Source: Alitta virens
Taxonomy: Eukaryota > Annelida > Polychaeta > Phyllodocida > Nereididae
Direction: 5' to 3'
Assembly: GCA_932294295.1 (NCBI GenBank)
Contig: OW028574.1
Span: forward strand, 53,690,797 to 53,754,796
DNA: 64,000 nucleotides
Below the pieces are notes generated by a model. That model was not told the origin of the DNA, made no database searches, and was given only the letters and a program-made list of their open reading frames with translations. The position numbers and the translations under genes were made by a program. Below, piece by piece: positions 13,401 through 23,952 of the stretch. How positions within the stretch are numbered: the first letter of the stretch is position 1; the number at the start of each line of letters is the position of its first letter.

Positions 13401-16400
13401 TGACGAGACATTTATACTTGATTTATCTGCAGAGGAAGTTCAGAATGCTGTCTCTGTGTCTGTTTGCGCATATTATGCAGGCTACTTTGTAAAGTCTTTC
13501 AAATCAAAATACTTCATTTTTAAAATTGATGTTAAACATGCTTAGCATCAGAAGGGAACCGTTTTTCTGCAATTTTAATTTAAAAAATCACAAAAAAAAA
13601 AGACTGAACCACAAAAATCATGCATTGCAGCATTTGTCATCATTCTAGCATATTTTACTCATTTCTCTATCCTCTCTCATTTCTCTATCCTCAATTATGT
13701 ATATTTGATCCCTCATTTAGGCACAAAGTTATGTGATAGCGTGCTGGGCTTCCAACCACTGAGTCCCGGGTTCAATCCCGGTCGAGCCTAAGTTGGATGG
13801 CTGTTTCATCCGTCATCTTATTGCCATGGTCCCTGCCTGTCCTGATTAGCCCATCAGGTGCAGAAATACAGGACGTAAAGCCTAAATCTACTTAATATCT
13901 GTGTAAGTGGATGTGAGATCACCTCAGCAGCCATAAATCTCAAGAGAACACAACACAGATTGGTCATCTTAGTTTTGCCTCCAATGCCATAACTGTAAAC
14001 ACAACAAACCAGGTATTCCATCTGACTCTGTCCAGTTTTGTAGTTTGCTTTGATGGGTTGGATATCAGTCATATATTTCCTTGTTGGAATAAACCTTCAA
14101 ACTGCAATCTTCTGTTGACCTTTAACATGTTGGACAAGGCTTGTTGTTGTTGAAACTTTAACAATGGTCAACTTGCCCAATATATGAGCAAGAACACTTA
14201 CAGTACGATGTGTATTGATCAGACACAAATATAACATGGAAGTATACATTGTTGAATCAAAAAGTATGTGTACTGTGGTCATATTACAATTTCTTTTAGT
14301 TAGGCATTAAAATAAAATACACACACCATTGAATTCTATAGCCCAAATTATGTGTATTTTGACCCATCACGTGCCATCCTATGTCAATTAGGTACAGAGT
14401 TATGGTAAAACTAGTGTTTGGGAGATGACCATGTTTGATTTCAAGATGGCCGCCTTAGGAATGATTGAAAAAAATTGAACCAACTCAGGTTTTGTTGCTT
14501 GGGGTCCAAAGATTAAAAAAAGCATTAGTTCCAAAAATGTTCCCTTAAGTTAGGAAAGCAGGAGATATCCTAGTAATATCCCACACTTGGCTGTGTTCCA
14601 ACATGTGGTATTTTTTGTGATCCACCATCCCTAATTATAATAAATTGTGTTCCACCATTCCTGAATTACATATTGGACGGACTACTTCGGGTTGATCAGT
14701 TTCACTTTCACTTTGCACACTAAGACCACAACTTCGCCAATGATACACTTTTCATACAAAAACAAAAATGTCCGTAAATGGTCATTTGTCATATCAGAGC
14801 GTGTAGTCACTTCAAAGCACTTTCACTTTCTTTGCCTCATTCAACCTGGAATATGGCCACAAATTCGTTAATTCTTGACCAACGAACCAATTTGTTTAAC
14901 TCAAACAGTTAGGCATTCAGCATGTGGTTGCTATGGAGACCAAATACACAGTGGCGGCACTGAGGAATTCGGTGGCACCCAGGCATGGTTTCTGACTAAA
15001 TTATCCACTTTTTTTACATTAAATGAGGAAAAACGTATTTCTACATGAATAAAAATAAAGTTTCTCTATAGCAAATACAATCTAGCAAAGGTTTGTTTTA
15101 CTGTTAAAAGCCTTCTGTGATTGGCTGCAGAGTTCAGCATGAATATTAATAAGATTTTTGATCCTCAATGCTTGTGTAGTAATATCTTTATGAATAGTAC
15201 AAGAATTTGGTCAAAACAATTCTTAATTTCTTAGTTTTCTCTACTAAAAATATTAAAAATATTAAATAAAACCCAACCACAGTGGAAGATTAGCTCATTG
15301 AAACCCATGAGTTAGCTGTCCTCCGCCAGACAGGGGTTTATTATAATACCGCATGCTGTCGAGTGGCAATATGGAACTTATATTTTAATTCATAAGGAAA
15401 TTCTTTTTTTTTTTTTTTTTTGCACTCAGTATAAACGTTCCCTTTTGATTGCCTGCTTTCGGTCAGCAGCCTGAAGGTCTCCGGCCTACTAGCGGACACC
15501 CATTTTCCGGTTTGACTGTATATTACATTGCCGTAATCGTGGGAAATTTGGTACTAGCCTATAAGTTCATCATAGTGCTCCCAGGTGCGTTTTTTTTTTT
15601 TTTAATTGAATAAAAGCATCTTAATTAGTGGTGGATAGTTCCATCGGAGGTTATATTTAAATCTTAGGGCTCCCACTAGGGGATCATTTTTGGTTTTTTG
15701 GCCACCTGGGATTTGTATTTTCTTTTTGTGACCATTATATATATTTATATTTTTATAATTTTTGGCCGCCATGTAAAACATATTTGAGATCATTTGATGC
15801 AATGTAGTGTCTGTTGTGAATGTGAGAGAAAGGGAGAGGGAAGTAGAAAAAAAAAAAAATAAAATAAATAAATAAATAATAAATAAAAGTAAAGAAATAA
15901 ATAGAGGAAAAGGAAAAAATTAAGCGTAAAAAGAATTAAAAGTAGTGATGAAGGAAGTTAGTTTTAAGCTATAAAAAGTTAAGGAAAGAGAAAAAAATAA
16001 AATAGAATATTAATTTAGAAAAAAAAAGAATGAAAAGGAAATATTTTAAAAAAGTTAGAGAAAAATGAAAAATAAAAATAAAAGAGTAAAGGAAGGGGAG
16101 TGTGTATGAAATGTTTTGTGGCTCCATGTTTTCGATAGTGCATTGTCTTAAGTATGAGGAACATAGATACATTAATCTTATGCTAACATATTCCTGGTTT
16201 CAGCCACTGGATATGTGCATTTTACCTGGTTTGTCCTCATACCCTCCTTTGGTTGCTGTTTTCCCATAAGTTTCAGCTGCTATGGGATTATATCGCTGTA
16301 AGTCAAAAGAGAAGGTACCATATAAAAACAATGCACTATCTTGGTGATTCATTTTCTCTGCCCTAATTTGGATAATAAATTTGTAAAGCTTTGCATTAAT

Positions 16401-19400
16401 GTTGACCTGTCAGGGGTTCCCCACTTGTCTTTTCGGTCTGTCGAGTGTCTTGTTATGCAGCAGACATAAGCAAGAGCTATTCTATAGTGATCTTCACTTA
16501 GCTCTTCATAGAATAGGGTATTTGCTTCTATTGTTATGTCCCATTCTTTCCTTATATAGTCCTGCAAATATTTGGTCCCAAGGCAATTGATGAATGAGTG
16601 ATCTCTTGACTGGACAAATGCAAAAACACAAATGGGGCAGTTCCCAGATTTATTTCTGTATTTGGCACTGTTGAATTGGTCACTTATGATGGTGTGCATG
16701 ACAATTTTAAGTTCATTGTTAAAATACCTATTTTGCCATTTGGACCATGTTACAGTCCAATCCCTGGACTTAAGTGCGGTTTCTATCGCGAATGATTTAT
16801 ATCCGGTCTCTTTTAATTTCCTATAGATTTGTTTAGTGGTTGTACATCGCCAATCTATGCCCTTTAAAGATACCGGGGGCATTTTAATTGCTCCATATAC
16901 AGTATTTTCTTTGCAGGTACCTTGATATGTTGGAGCTCTGTTTTCTCTATATGTATCTAGTATGCTGCCCACCTTCTCTTGGAATAATATGGTCCAAGGA
17001 TGGTCTTTATTGCTACTGATATAGTAATATACCCACATATAATATTGAGAGAGACATCTTGCCTTAATATCTGGGAGGTTAAAACCTCCTTCATGTATGG
17101 GTCTTGCCATGTGACCATTGCTGTACCCTGTAGGCCTGACCATATATATGAAGTTATTGATCAGCTTTTGGATTTCTTTTATTATATTGACTGTTGCTGG
17201 AATGATTCTATTTATATGCTGTATTTGGGATATTGCAAAAGCATTAATTATTGTGCATTTCCCCATGATTGACATGTGCCTATTGAGCCATTTACCAAGG
17301 TTGGCCCTTATTTTATTTGTTACAGTTTTCCAGTTTTTTTCTCTTCTCTGCTTGAACTCATGATGGTACCATACTCCCAGTATTTCTACCTCCTCCTGTT
17401 CTTCTATATTACTATCTAATATATATTTGCCAAAGTATAATCCTTTAGTTTTTTCTTTATTACACTTGGCCCCAGTTGCCTTTTCATATATTTTAATTAT
17501 CTTTTCACTTTCAATCTCATCCTTTTCATTTTTAAGGAACAGTGTGGTGTCATCCGCATATGCGCTAATTTTAATGTTCACCTCATTACTTATCTTGATT
17601 CCCTTAATTCTGGTACTATTGTTGATCATTCTGATTAGAGGCTCTGATGTTATTATAAATAGTATCATACTTAATGGGCACCCTTGTCTCACCAATCTGG
17701 AGACATTTATGGTATCAGTTTGTCCAAAGGGTGTTAAGATTGTGGTGTATATACTATTATATAATAACTTTACCCATTTTGTGAGATTATTGCCTAAGTT
17801 TAATTTGTCTATTGTTTTGAATAAAAAATCATGTTCCACCCTATCAAAGGCATTTTCTAAGTCTAATATTTTTAACATCCCTCCCGGGTAATTCTGGCAT
17901 ATATTTAGTTCATCTCTTTCAAGCAAATCTTCTATTAATCGTAGATTCTCAAAAATATATCTACCTTTGATTGCACATCCCTGTGTAGGGGATATAATTT
18001 TGTGTATAATTTTAGAAAATCTAGTTGCTAAGGTGCTGCTGATTAATTTATAATCAACATTCAATAGAGACACCGGCCTCCAATTCTTTAGCAGCCTCCT
18101 GTCTCCCTTTTTATAAAGTTATTTAATGATTGCTCCCTTTTGGGTATTTGACAGTTGTCCATTAATGAAACAATTGTTTATCATTTCAGTGAGGTCATCG
18201 CCTATTTGATCCCATATGGCCTCGTAGAATTCTTTTGGCAGCCCATCACTACCTGGGGATTTACCTGGTTTCATTTTCCTAAGAGATGCTCTTATTTCCT
18301 CCTTACATATGAATTTATTAAGGCCTTTGCTTTCATTATCATCTAAATTTATTGCCTCCATATTGTGGAGTAGAATATCCACTGATTCAGAGTCAGTCCC
18401 TTCGGTCTTATATAGATCTTGATAGTAGGCTTGTATTTCTCTTTTTATTTCAATGGCATCTGTTGTTTCTTTATTGTTTACCAAGATACATGTGATTGAT
18501 TCTTTTACTGCAGTCTTGGTTTCCAGGTTAAAAAAGTTTTTTGACCCCTTTTCCTCATTTGGAAATAAAAGCTGCCGAGATCTAATTTTTGCCCCTTCGC
18601 TTTCATACTCTAATATTTCATTTAGTTTACCCTTTATTTTATTAATCTGACTAAAGTTTTGATTCTTTTCTTTTAAAAGTCTCTCTAAGATTTCTGTCAG
18701 TTCTTTCTTTGCCTCTTTCCTTTCTTTTGCCTTTTTATACCATGATCTATAAATATTTGTTTAATTTTCTTTTTACCTTTATCCCACCATTCACCAGACT
18801 CTTCATAACTACTTTTCATTTCCCGCCATTCTTCCCAGAAGTGTTTTATCTCATTCACAATGATGTTGTCCTTTAAGAGTTCTGTATTTAGTTTCCAATA
18901 TGTTTTATTTCTCATTATCTTATCTTCTTCTTTAATATAAAATAGATCAATGTGTACAGCTAGGTGGTCACTGAACGGGCAAATTACGGTTTTATAATCT
19001 TTAACTATGCTGATACTCGATGTTATGAATCTATCCAGGAGGCCAGAGTTTATTTGTCCCACATACGTAGGCCTTCTATAATTTAGAGCTACTGGTAGGT
19101 CATATAGGTAGTTTCTCTTGATTAAGTCAATAAAGTTGTTGTCTACCTTTTTCTGCTCTATATTACATGATCGCTGGTCAAATTCTGTTATTGAGTTGAA
19201 ATCTCCTCCTATTATAATATTATTTTCTATTTTCTTAATATATTTCTCTAGCTCCTCAAAATCTTTTTGCTTCTCCTTTACCTTAGTATGTATATACACA
19301 TTTATTATATTATAAGTTTCATTCATGATCTTTATTTTTATGTCTATGCCTCTAGTTTCTAAAAATTGTTTGGTCTCTATGACCAGGAAATCTCCATCTT

Positions 19401-22400
19401 CTTTTATTAGGGATGCCACACCATTACCCGGTGTCGCCTTGGTGTTTTTATCGTGAATTAATTTACATTTTAATTCTCTCTCAATTTTTTCTATACTAAG
19501 GTCGGATAGCTTAGAGGTTTCTTGGAGCAATATTATATCCCATTTCTGCCCTCCTAGATAGTATATTACCTTCTCTAGTTTCTTTCTAGAGTTTATGCCT
19601 GCCCTGCAGTTAAGTGTGATTATTTTAACGTTTCAAAGCCTTGGCTCATTTATCATTTATTATCTGTTTCCATGTTTATAATACCTTAAATTCCATTACT
19701 ATATACAGTATCCCGGTTTACTCAACAATGCAGGGCAGGTTTTCCATATTATGACAGGTCTTTTTAGAGACAGGAGGCGTGCATTTTATCACCTGGTTTC
19801 GGCCACGGATGATATTCCTGGTGATCCATCACTTGGTGTCAGCCATGAGCGATATTTGTGTGTTGATTATGGAGGCTCGTTCTCATCTGGTTTCGGCCAC
19901 GGATGATGCGTCGTTCATTGATGTCACTCACTTGGTTTCGGCCACGAGTGATGTGTACTCGCTGGGTGTCTATCACTTGGTTGCTGCCACGAGTGAAGTT
20001 TTTACCTTGTATTTTCATCACTTGGTTTCAGCCACGAGTGATTCGTCATCTGGTTTCAGCCACGGATGACCCTTGGTCAATGGTCACATTTCTCTCCAGC
20101 CATGGAAAAACGGAAAAGTATGCTTATTAGTTTAGAACATTGTTTTAGTATCTCAAAATTAATCATCTTACACAGTATATCTTCTAAACAATCAAAATTT
20201 AGTTCTAACAGTTTCCTCTATTTTATGTGTGAGGTATCACTGTGTGGGCATCCTAACAGATTGCATGCACAACAGTAAGGATTGTTCTCCTTAAAGAAGG
20301 AGAGGTATTTTACCATGTCTTTCATTTCATTGATAATTTGCTTAATACCGCTTAAAATATTTCTTTTCCCTAATTTCGATAGGTGGAGGCCGTCTGGTTG
20401 ATAACAGTTTATATTTGGTATCCTACCTCCTTGGGTTGTGACAGTCAGACATTTATATAAGTTTCTGACATACCCCTGGGAAACCTCTGGAGACTTTGCG
20501 GAGGGTGTCGTTGTAATCCTTTCTCATTTTTTGCTTTTCCCCCATCTCCGGCTCTACTAGTGTGTATCCACAGTCCTTTGGTCTTAGGTTCACACATAGC
20601 CAGAAGATGGGGGTCAGAGGAGCCATTCTCCTTATTATCATTAAAAGTTTGCAAATGTTTCTGGCATTGTTAATCTTCCAGAGGTCATTGGTCCCTAGGC
20701 ATATGATTATGATTTCTTCAGTTACATCAGTGATCTCATTCTTTATTTTCATAATAAAAGATAGTGTAGATCCTCTTGACTGACTTATGGTTTTACTTCC
20801 CGGAGCTAGAATTACCTCAGTTTTTAGGATAGAGTCCGTTAGTAACAGTGTGGGGGTCGTTGTTTCTCTTCCCATCACGGCCTTCCACCTTTTCGTTACA
20901 AATGGTCCTGGCATTTCTATAAAAGGTAATTGGTATAAAACATAGTTATATACTTTTGTACAAATATCTTACAGTTTTCCCCTGCCATCCCATAGCTGGA
21001 GAGCGGCAAGACACATAATTAGAATATTGATTCTCTGGTGAGAGTAACGGGAGTACAGATAGCTGATACATTTAAAATGACGGACAGTGAGCATTGATTT
21101 ATATAGTTCTTAGAGGGTTGTGTGGTCATCCCATAAGGAAATTCATATGAAATGAGGTGAAGTTGGGAGCATTAGGAGTCCTACAATGCAAATAGATTTT
21201 CACATGCCGCATTGGTTTTATTACACTTTCGTTTCTGCCTGTTGATAGTCACATTGACATATCTCGGCTGTGTTTTACAAAATTGAAAAAGAATAGAAAA
21301 AATAAACTTTTTCGTTTCTGGAGAAGAACTCGCTACTGCAACAACATGCTTAAAACTTTGTCATAATATTTATTACAAAATTTCAGTGTCTCAATTAAAT
21401 CATTTGCCAAAATAATATACAAAAGAGGCCCCGATACTGACCCTTGAGGGGTACCATAATTCATAGTACATGAGTCAGAAAGAATATTTTCAAAGTCAAC
21501 CTTTATGGATCTATTGGCTGTGTAGGATTTGATCCAAGTCAGTGCATTACCTCTTATACCATAATATTCAACATCCTTCATCTCATTGCCATGGTCCCTG
21601 CCTGTCCTAATTAGCCCATCAGGTGCAGAAATACAGGACGTAAAGCACTAATCCACCCACCCACCATAATATTCAAACTTTCTATATTATGTATTATATG
21701 CTTTAAACTATTAAAGGCCTTTGTCATATCCAAAAAGAGTCCTATAGTGTACTGTCCTTTATTTAAACTATCAAGAACATTTCCAGTAAAAATCAAGAAT
21801 TGCGTTATTTGTACGTTTGCCCTTGCGGAATCAATTCTGTCCTTCATACAGGACATTATGTCTCTTTAAAAATTTCATAATTCTAACATTTACAATTTTT
21901 TTAAGTAATTTTGAATAATGATATTGGTCTGTAGTTGATAATTTCATCTTTACTTTTACTCTTGTTTAGTGGCTTAACTATGGCTAATTTCATATTATTT
22001 GGAAACGTAAGAATAGAATCATATTCAAATAACTGTTACATGCAATAAAACCACATATATAAATAAAGCCTTTTTCATAATTACCTAATTGTGATGATCA
22101 TTGGAACCTGATGGGAAGTTTACTGAACTTAACTACTATGTGTAATGTTCACTGTGCATCGAGGCCATTCATTTCTTGTCAATCTAACCTAATTCCAAGT
22201 AGGAAATATGCAACATGAGACTTGTGTGGGAGTTCCTTCCTGAAACCCTAAGAAGGCCTACAAGGCACCATCACCAACATCTGCAGTGCCTTCGGCTGGC
22301 ATCAAATCTGCAAGCCAAGCAGAACATGTCTACTGTCTCATGCTTCCTGTTAAAGTTGTCGAAAAAAGTTTTTTTTCTTTCTCTTTTTATATTCCACAGA

Positions 22401-23952
22401 TGGCCTGTAAAAGACACATGCAATAACAAAATGACACCCGGGGCAAGAACATTCATAGAATTTGCAGTGCTTCCCATGTAGAAAGAAAACAATATAATAG
22501 CCAGATCAGAAATGTTTAATAAAGTAACAATATTGACAGGAATTTGTTACATAAAGGCAATATAATATTTGCTGTATCATGAATAAGGAATATCTTTCTT
22601 GATATCTGCCTTAAAGTACTGTTTAACGCCAATCTTTTTTTTTTTTAATTTTTGTGAAATAAAAAGTGGTCTAATTTATAATACTATTTGTGGGGGGCCC
22701 GATTCCAAAACAACTTTGGGTGACATATTTATGTAATTGTAATGTTCTTAAGGGCTGCAACTTCCCTTTAGGTATTAAGAGATACTTCACTGTCGTTTAA
22801 AAAGCACATGATTAAAAAAAAGTACAGTTGCAGCATTGAATATGTGTAACATCAGGAAAACACTTGACCAATGACTGTTGTAAAACTCAGATTCAGGCTC
22901 TCGTAATATCACATCTGGACTATGCTAATGCAGCATTTGTTAACCTCACTATGCCCACTGTTAAGCCTGCATAAAGAACTTTGCCGCAAAGGTAGAATCC
23001 ATGCAGATAGAAGTGACAAACAGAGAAACAAGGTCATGTAATGAAAATAATGTACATGTCCCAAGTGTAAACCTGGAATTTACCCAGAATTGTTTTTCGT
23101 ATATTGGTGCTACAAATTGGAACTCTCTACCTGACTCCCTTAAGCAGTGTAGCAGTTTAGATATTTAAAGAAAAGAGGCCAGGAAGTATTTTTATCTAAC
23201 ACATCATTATAATTGTTTTATTTATAACCTAGCTTTTATTTGTTAGCTTTAGTTTCTGTTATATTTTTCTTCTTTTTAATGTTTTTATTTACTTGTAACA
23301 GGGCCATTTTGTGAAAGAGCTGCTGCTCAAAATGTTTGTACCCTGTATAATTATGTTTTATAAATAATTAAAAGGTACTACTAAAACAATACAAATATGA
23401 TAGCATTGGCTTCCTGACAGTTCTTGTCCACCAATGGAGCAAGTTTCGACTGCGCCTCGCAGTTCACAAGAACCCAGACTACTGAATATCAGTTCAGTCA
23501 TGTATTCTTTCATTTTCATAATCTACTGATCTACTAATTCAGAAACCCTTCATTGGATCTGCTCGTACAGCAGTCAACAACGCCAATTGTTCTGATTGTG
23601 CCACACGCCTTGTGAGCTACATTCTTGGTGTAGGGAGCACTAGTTCTGTGTTGGCCACTGGGGTTTCAAGGTTTTAACGAGGGGACCCAGGACTTTCAAG
23701 GGTAATACTGCTCCAGTGACAGTACATGTGCATAATTCTTGCTTGGTATTTTACTTTATTTTGTTTTGGAAATTCGAGGAATCAAGTTGTTTTTATGCAC
23801 ACATTATTTGTTAAAACAAGTTTTTCTGTATCTTCCTTTTTTATTGTCTTATTTTAGATGATGAACCTTTCGAAGAGACCATGCTAGGAGCCACAATCAT
23901 TGGTGAAGAAGATGAGGCGATACCTGAAGGTTTCGTTGATGAATGGGGCTAG
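4495..23952 (+). CDS. secreted N-glycosylated protein of unknown family (three spliced coding exons)
   Basis: The coding exons are 4495-5229, 6261-6318 and 23858-23952. Acceptor TTTTTTCAG precedes 4495; donors are GAT|GTAAGT at 5230 and GT|GTAAGT at 6319; acceptors are TTTCAG and ATTTTAG. Phases agree (0, then 1), giving about 295 residues ending in an acidic tail before TAG. The start is the ATG pair at 4495/4498; residues 1-20 form a hydrophobic signal peptide. A mostly helical, charged middle follows, with PFFFTNNPP near residue 145. A Ser/Thr/Asn-rich stretch carries six N-glycosylation sequons (NIS, NAT, NDT, NYS, NKT, NST). The last two exons are strongly acidic (DEPFEET, GEEDEA, ending VDEWG). 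I do not recognise the family. AATAAA at 24341 is a likely polyadenylation signal. The second intron is 17.5 kb and full of retrotransposons. Confidence 0.8.
5397..5603 (+). mobile_element. tRNA-derived SINE, family A, with TSD
   Basis: The body spans 5409-5591 and has the same A box, B box and tail as the copy at 4042. It is flanked by a perfect 12-base duplication, TTAAATTACCTG, at 5397-5408 and 5592-5603. It lies in the first intron of the secreted-protein gene, in the sense direction. Confidence 0.92.
6505..6600 (+). repeat. SINE family B fragment
   Basis: Contains 'CCCAGCCGGATGTCGATCGCATGAGA' (first part CCCAGCCGGATG) and a 'GTCTATGCTGAGGCAATTAAA' type tail, matching the body of the family B copy at 54115-54440. 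It abuts the 5' end of the I-type retrotransposon. Confidence 0.45.
6765..8115 (+). pseudogene. ORF1 (gag-like, zinc knuckles) of the I-type retrotransposon
   Basis: The frame from the ATG at 6765 breaks near 6870. Homologous-looking coding continues one base out of phase from about 6866 to the stop at 8113, so the first roughly 37 residues and the rest are separated by a single-base shift. The N-terminal half resembles the RNA-binding domain of I/Jockey ORF1 proteins. Three zinc knuckles follow: CYNCQRFGHFSGSC, CANCGSREHTHSRDSPC and CVNCGGDGPAYHRGC (7354-7520). The C-terminal part is basic and Ser/Pro rich. Expected role: binding the element's own RNA in a ribonucleoprotein. Confidence 0.85.
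8186..11867 (+). pseudogene. ORF2 (endonuclease, reverse transcriptase, RNase H) of the I-type retrotransposon
   Basis: The first frame (8186-8938) is an APE-type endonuclease: WNCRGFRAN at the start, LQET, GDFNSHN, and GSDHFPI near the end. A single-base shift near 8930 moves coding to the next frame, which is open from 8934 to 11867. There the RT shows NYRPIALTS, FFDLEKAYDTTW, GVPQGSILSP and YVDDF. RNase H shows YTDGSK, AELTAIYLAL, CSDSKSA and WIPGHAGIEGNEKADL. A terminal Cys-His motif reads CQSC...HILLDC. Apart from the shift it is intact, suggesting a fairly recent insertion. Confidence 0.9.
11882..13198. mobile_element. TTAA-flanked MITE (piggyBac-like) inside the retrotransposon 3' UTR
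   Basis: TTAA occurs at 11878-11881 and 13199-13202. The ends are inverted, AGGGGTACTAA on the left and AGGGGAACTAA on the right (11 bases, one mismatch), with imperfect inverted similarity further in around 'GCCGCCATTTTGG' and 'ACGTCAC'. The 25.4 kb sister copy has one uninterrupted TTAA at the matching place, so the insertion boundaries are read directly. It carries no transposase. A TGACGTCA (CRE-type) sequence is at 13005. Confidence 0.88.
13276..13345 (+). repeat. SINE family B tail fragment
   Basis: 'CCATGGGGTAAATGCATAACATG' style sequence with the TCATTTCATCATTACATCTGAC end shared with copies at 1690, 34380 and 54380. It follows directly after the retrotransposon's CA tail. Confidence 0.45.
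13722..13890 (+). mobile_element. tRNA-derived SINE, family A, diverged
   Basis: The A-box region is degraded (GTTATGTGATAGCG), but the B-box arm GTCCCGGGTTCAATCCCGG and the body through GCAGAAATACAGGACGTAAAGCC are well kept. No clear duplication was found at its edges. Confidence 0.75.
13891..16100. other. intronic DNA without recognised genes
   Basis: AT-rich intron sequence with a T16 run near 15403-15421, a T12 run near 15591, and an A-rich, purine-rich stretch at 15840-16090. Open frames here are short and lack family features. I see no RNA gene. Confidence 0.5.
16349..19640 (-). pseudogene. ORF2 (endonuclease and reverse transcriptase) of the L1/Tx1-like element
   Basis: The endonuclease (about 19640-18760) shows TLNCRAGINS, LLQETSKL, IIGGDFNS and CPFSDHLAVHI. 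The linker and fingers (18700-18119) show EYESEGAKIRSR, FFNLETKT and GKSPGSDGLPKEFYE. The RT palm (18073-16349) shows GCAIKGRYIFENLRLIEDL, DLENAFDRVEHDF, RQGCPLS and YADDTTLF, followed by a Cys-His motif CPICVFAFVQSRDHSFINC. Frames change near 18760 and at 18075-18120. No convincing ATG opens the endonuclease frame; a stop lies just upstream of about 19645. The reconstructed length of about 1,090 residues is normal for the group. Confidence 0.85.
19788..20069. repeat. array of seven covarying hairpins in the inter-ORF spacer
   Basis: Units of about 24 bases start at 19788, 19828, 19883, 19928, 19973, 20018 and 20046. The core is TGG-TTTCGG-CCA-CG, where TGG pairs with CCA. The outer arms are either CATC...GATG or CACT...AGTG, so both sides change together. 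Spacers between units differ in length and sequence. They lie between the SGNH-like ORF1 and the endonuclease ORF2 of the minus-strand element. A partial unit is at 16193-16213 near the 3' end. The role, if any, is unknown. Confidence 0.85.
20200..20914 (-). pseudogene. ORF1 with SGNH-hydrolase-like domain
   Basis: The frame from 20914 to 20453 shows LLLTDSIL (block I-like, GDS-type) and ICLGTNDLW (LGxND block). A one-base shift near 20450 leads to a second frame with QPDGLHLSKLGK, the DGxHL block that carries the catalytic Asp and His in SGNH/GDSL esterases. A Cys/His cluster, CCACNLLGCPH, follows and the frame stops near 20200. Esterase-type ORF1 proteins are known from CR1-like elements; finding one beside an L1/Tx1-like ORF2 is less usual. 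The first Gly of GDS is not obvious here (TDS). Function in the element is inferred. Confidence 0.7.
21333..22035 (-). pseudogene. reverse transcriptase remnant (CR1/Jockey-like)
   Basis: Minus-strand translation in shifting frames shows AIVKPLNKSKSK, NYRPISLF, LDMTKAFNSLKH, GNALTWIKSY and YGTPQGSVSGPLLY, the order expected of an RT palm. Frameshifts and stops are frequent. A SINE fragment sits inside it at 21572-21662. Both termini of the element are missing. Confidence 0.8.
21558..21676 (+). mobile_element. 5'-truncated family A SINE inserted into the RT remnant, with TSD
   Basis: The SINE body (21572-21662) holds only the tail half, from CATCTCATTGCCATGGTCCC to CCACCC. It is bounded by a perfect 14-base duplication, ACCATAATATTCAA, at 21558-21571 and 21663-21676. 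The RT coding resumes on the other side, so the order of events (RT first, SINE second) is clear. Confidence 0.92.
22850..23395 (+). pseudogene. CR1-like retrotransposon 3' remnant
   Basis: Plus-strand translation shows QIQALVISHLDYANAAFV and later TNWNSLPDSLKQ, both standard for the thumb region of CR1-type RTs. Frames are broken between them. The 3' end reads like CR1-type tails: AAAGAGCTGCTGCTCAAAAT, TTTGTACCCTGTATAAT and an ATAAATAATTAAA end. Confidence 0.7.

Larger units (their letters stand above)
16100..20950 (-). mobile_element. L1/Tx1-like non-LTR retrotransposon, inverted
   Basis: Read on the minus strand: an SGNH-hydrolase-like ORF1 (20914-20200), a spacer of about 560 bases with a hairpin array, then ORF2 (about 19640-16349) with endonuclease and reverse transcriptase, and a 3' region to roughly 16100. 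Several frameshifts are present. The RT motifs and absence of RNase H place it near the L1/Tx1 group. It lies antisense in the big intron of the secreted-protein gene. Exact ends were not determined. Confidence 0.82.

Noticed and set aside
17427..17891. Plus-strand hydrophobic frame of 154 codons
   Set aside because: It is the antisense shadow of the reverse transcriptase on the minus strand.
19779..20130. Direct repeats with regular spacing, considered as a CRISPR array
   Set aside because: The units are short, internally palindromic and diverged with uneven spacers inside an animal retrotransposon, so this is not a CRISPR.
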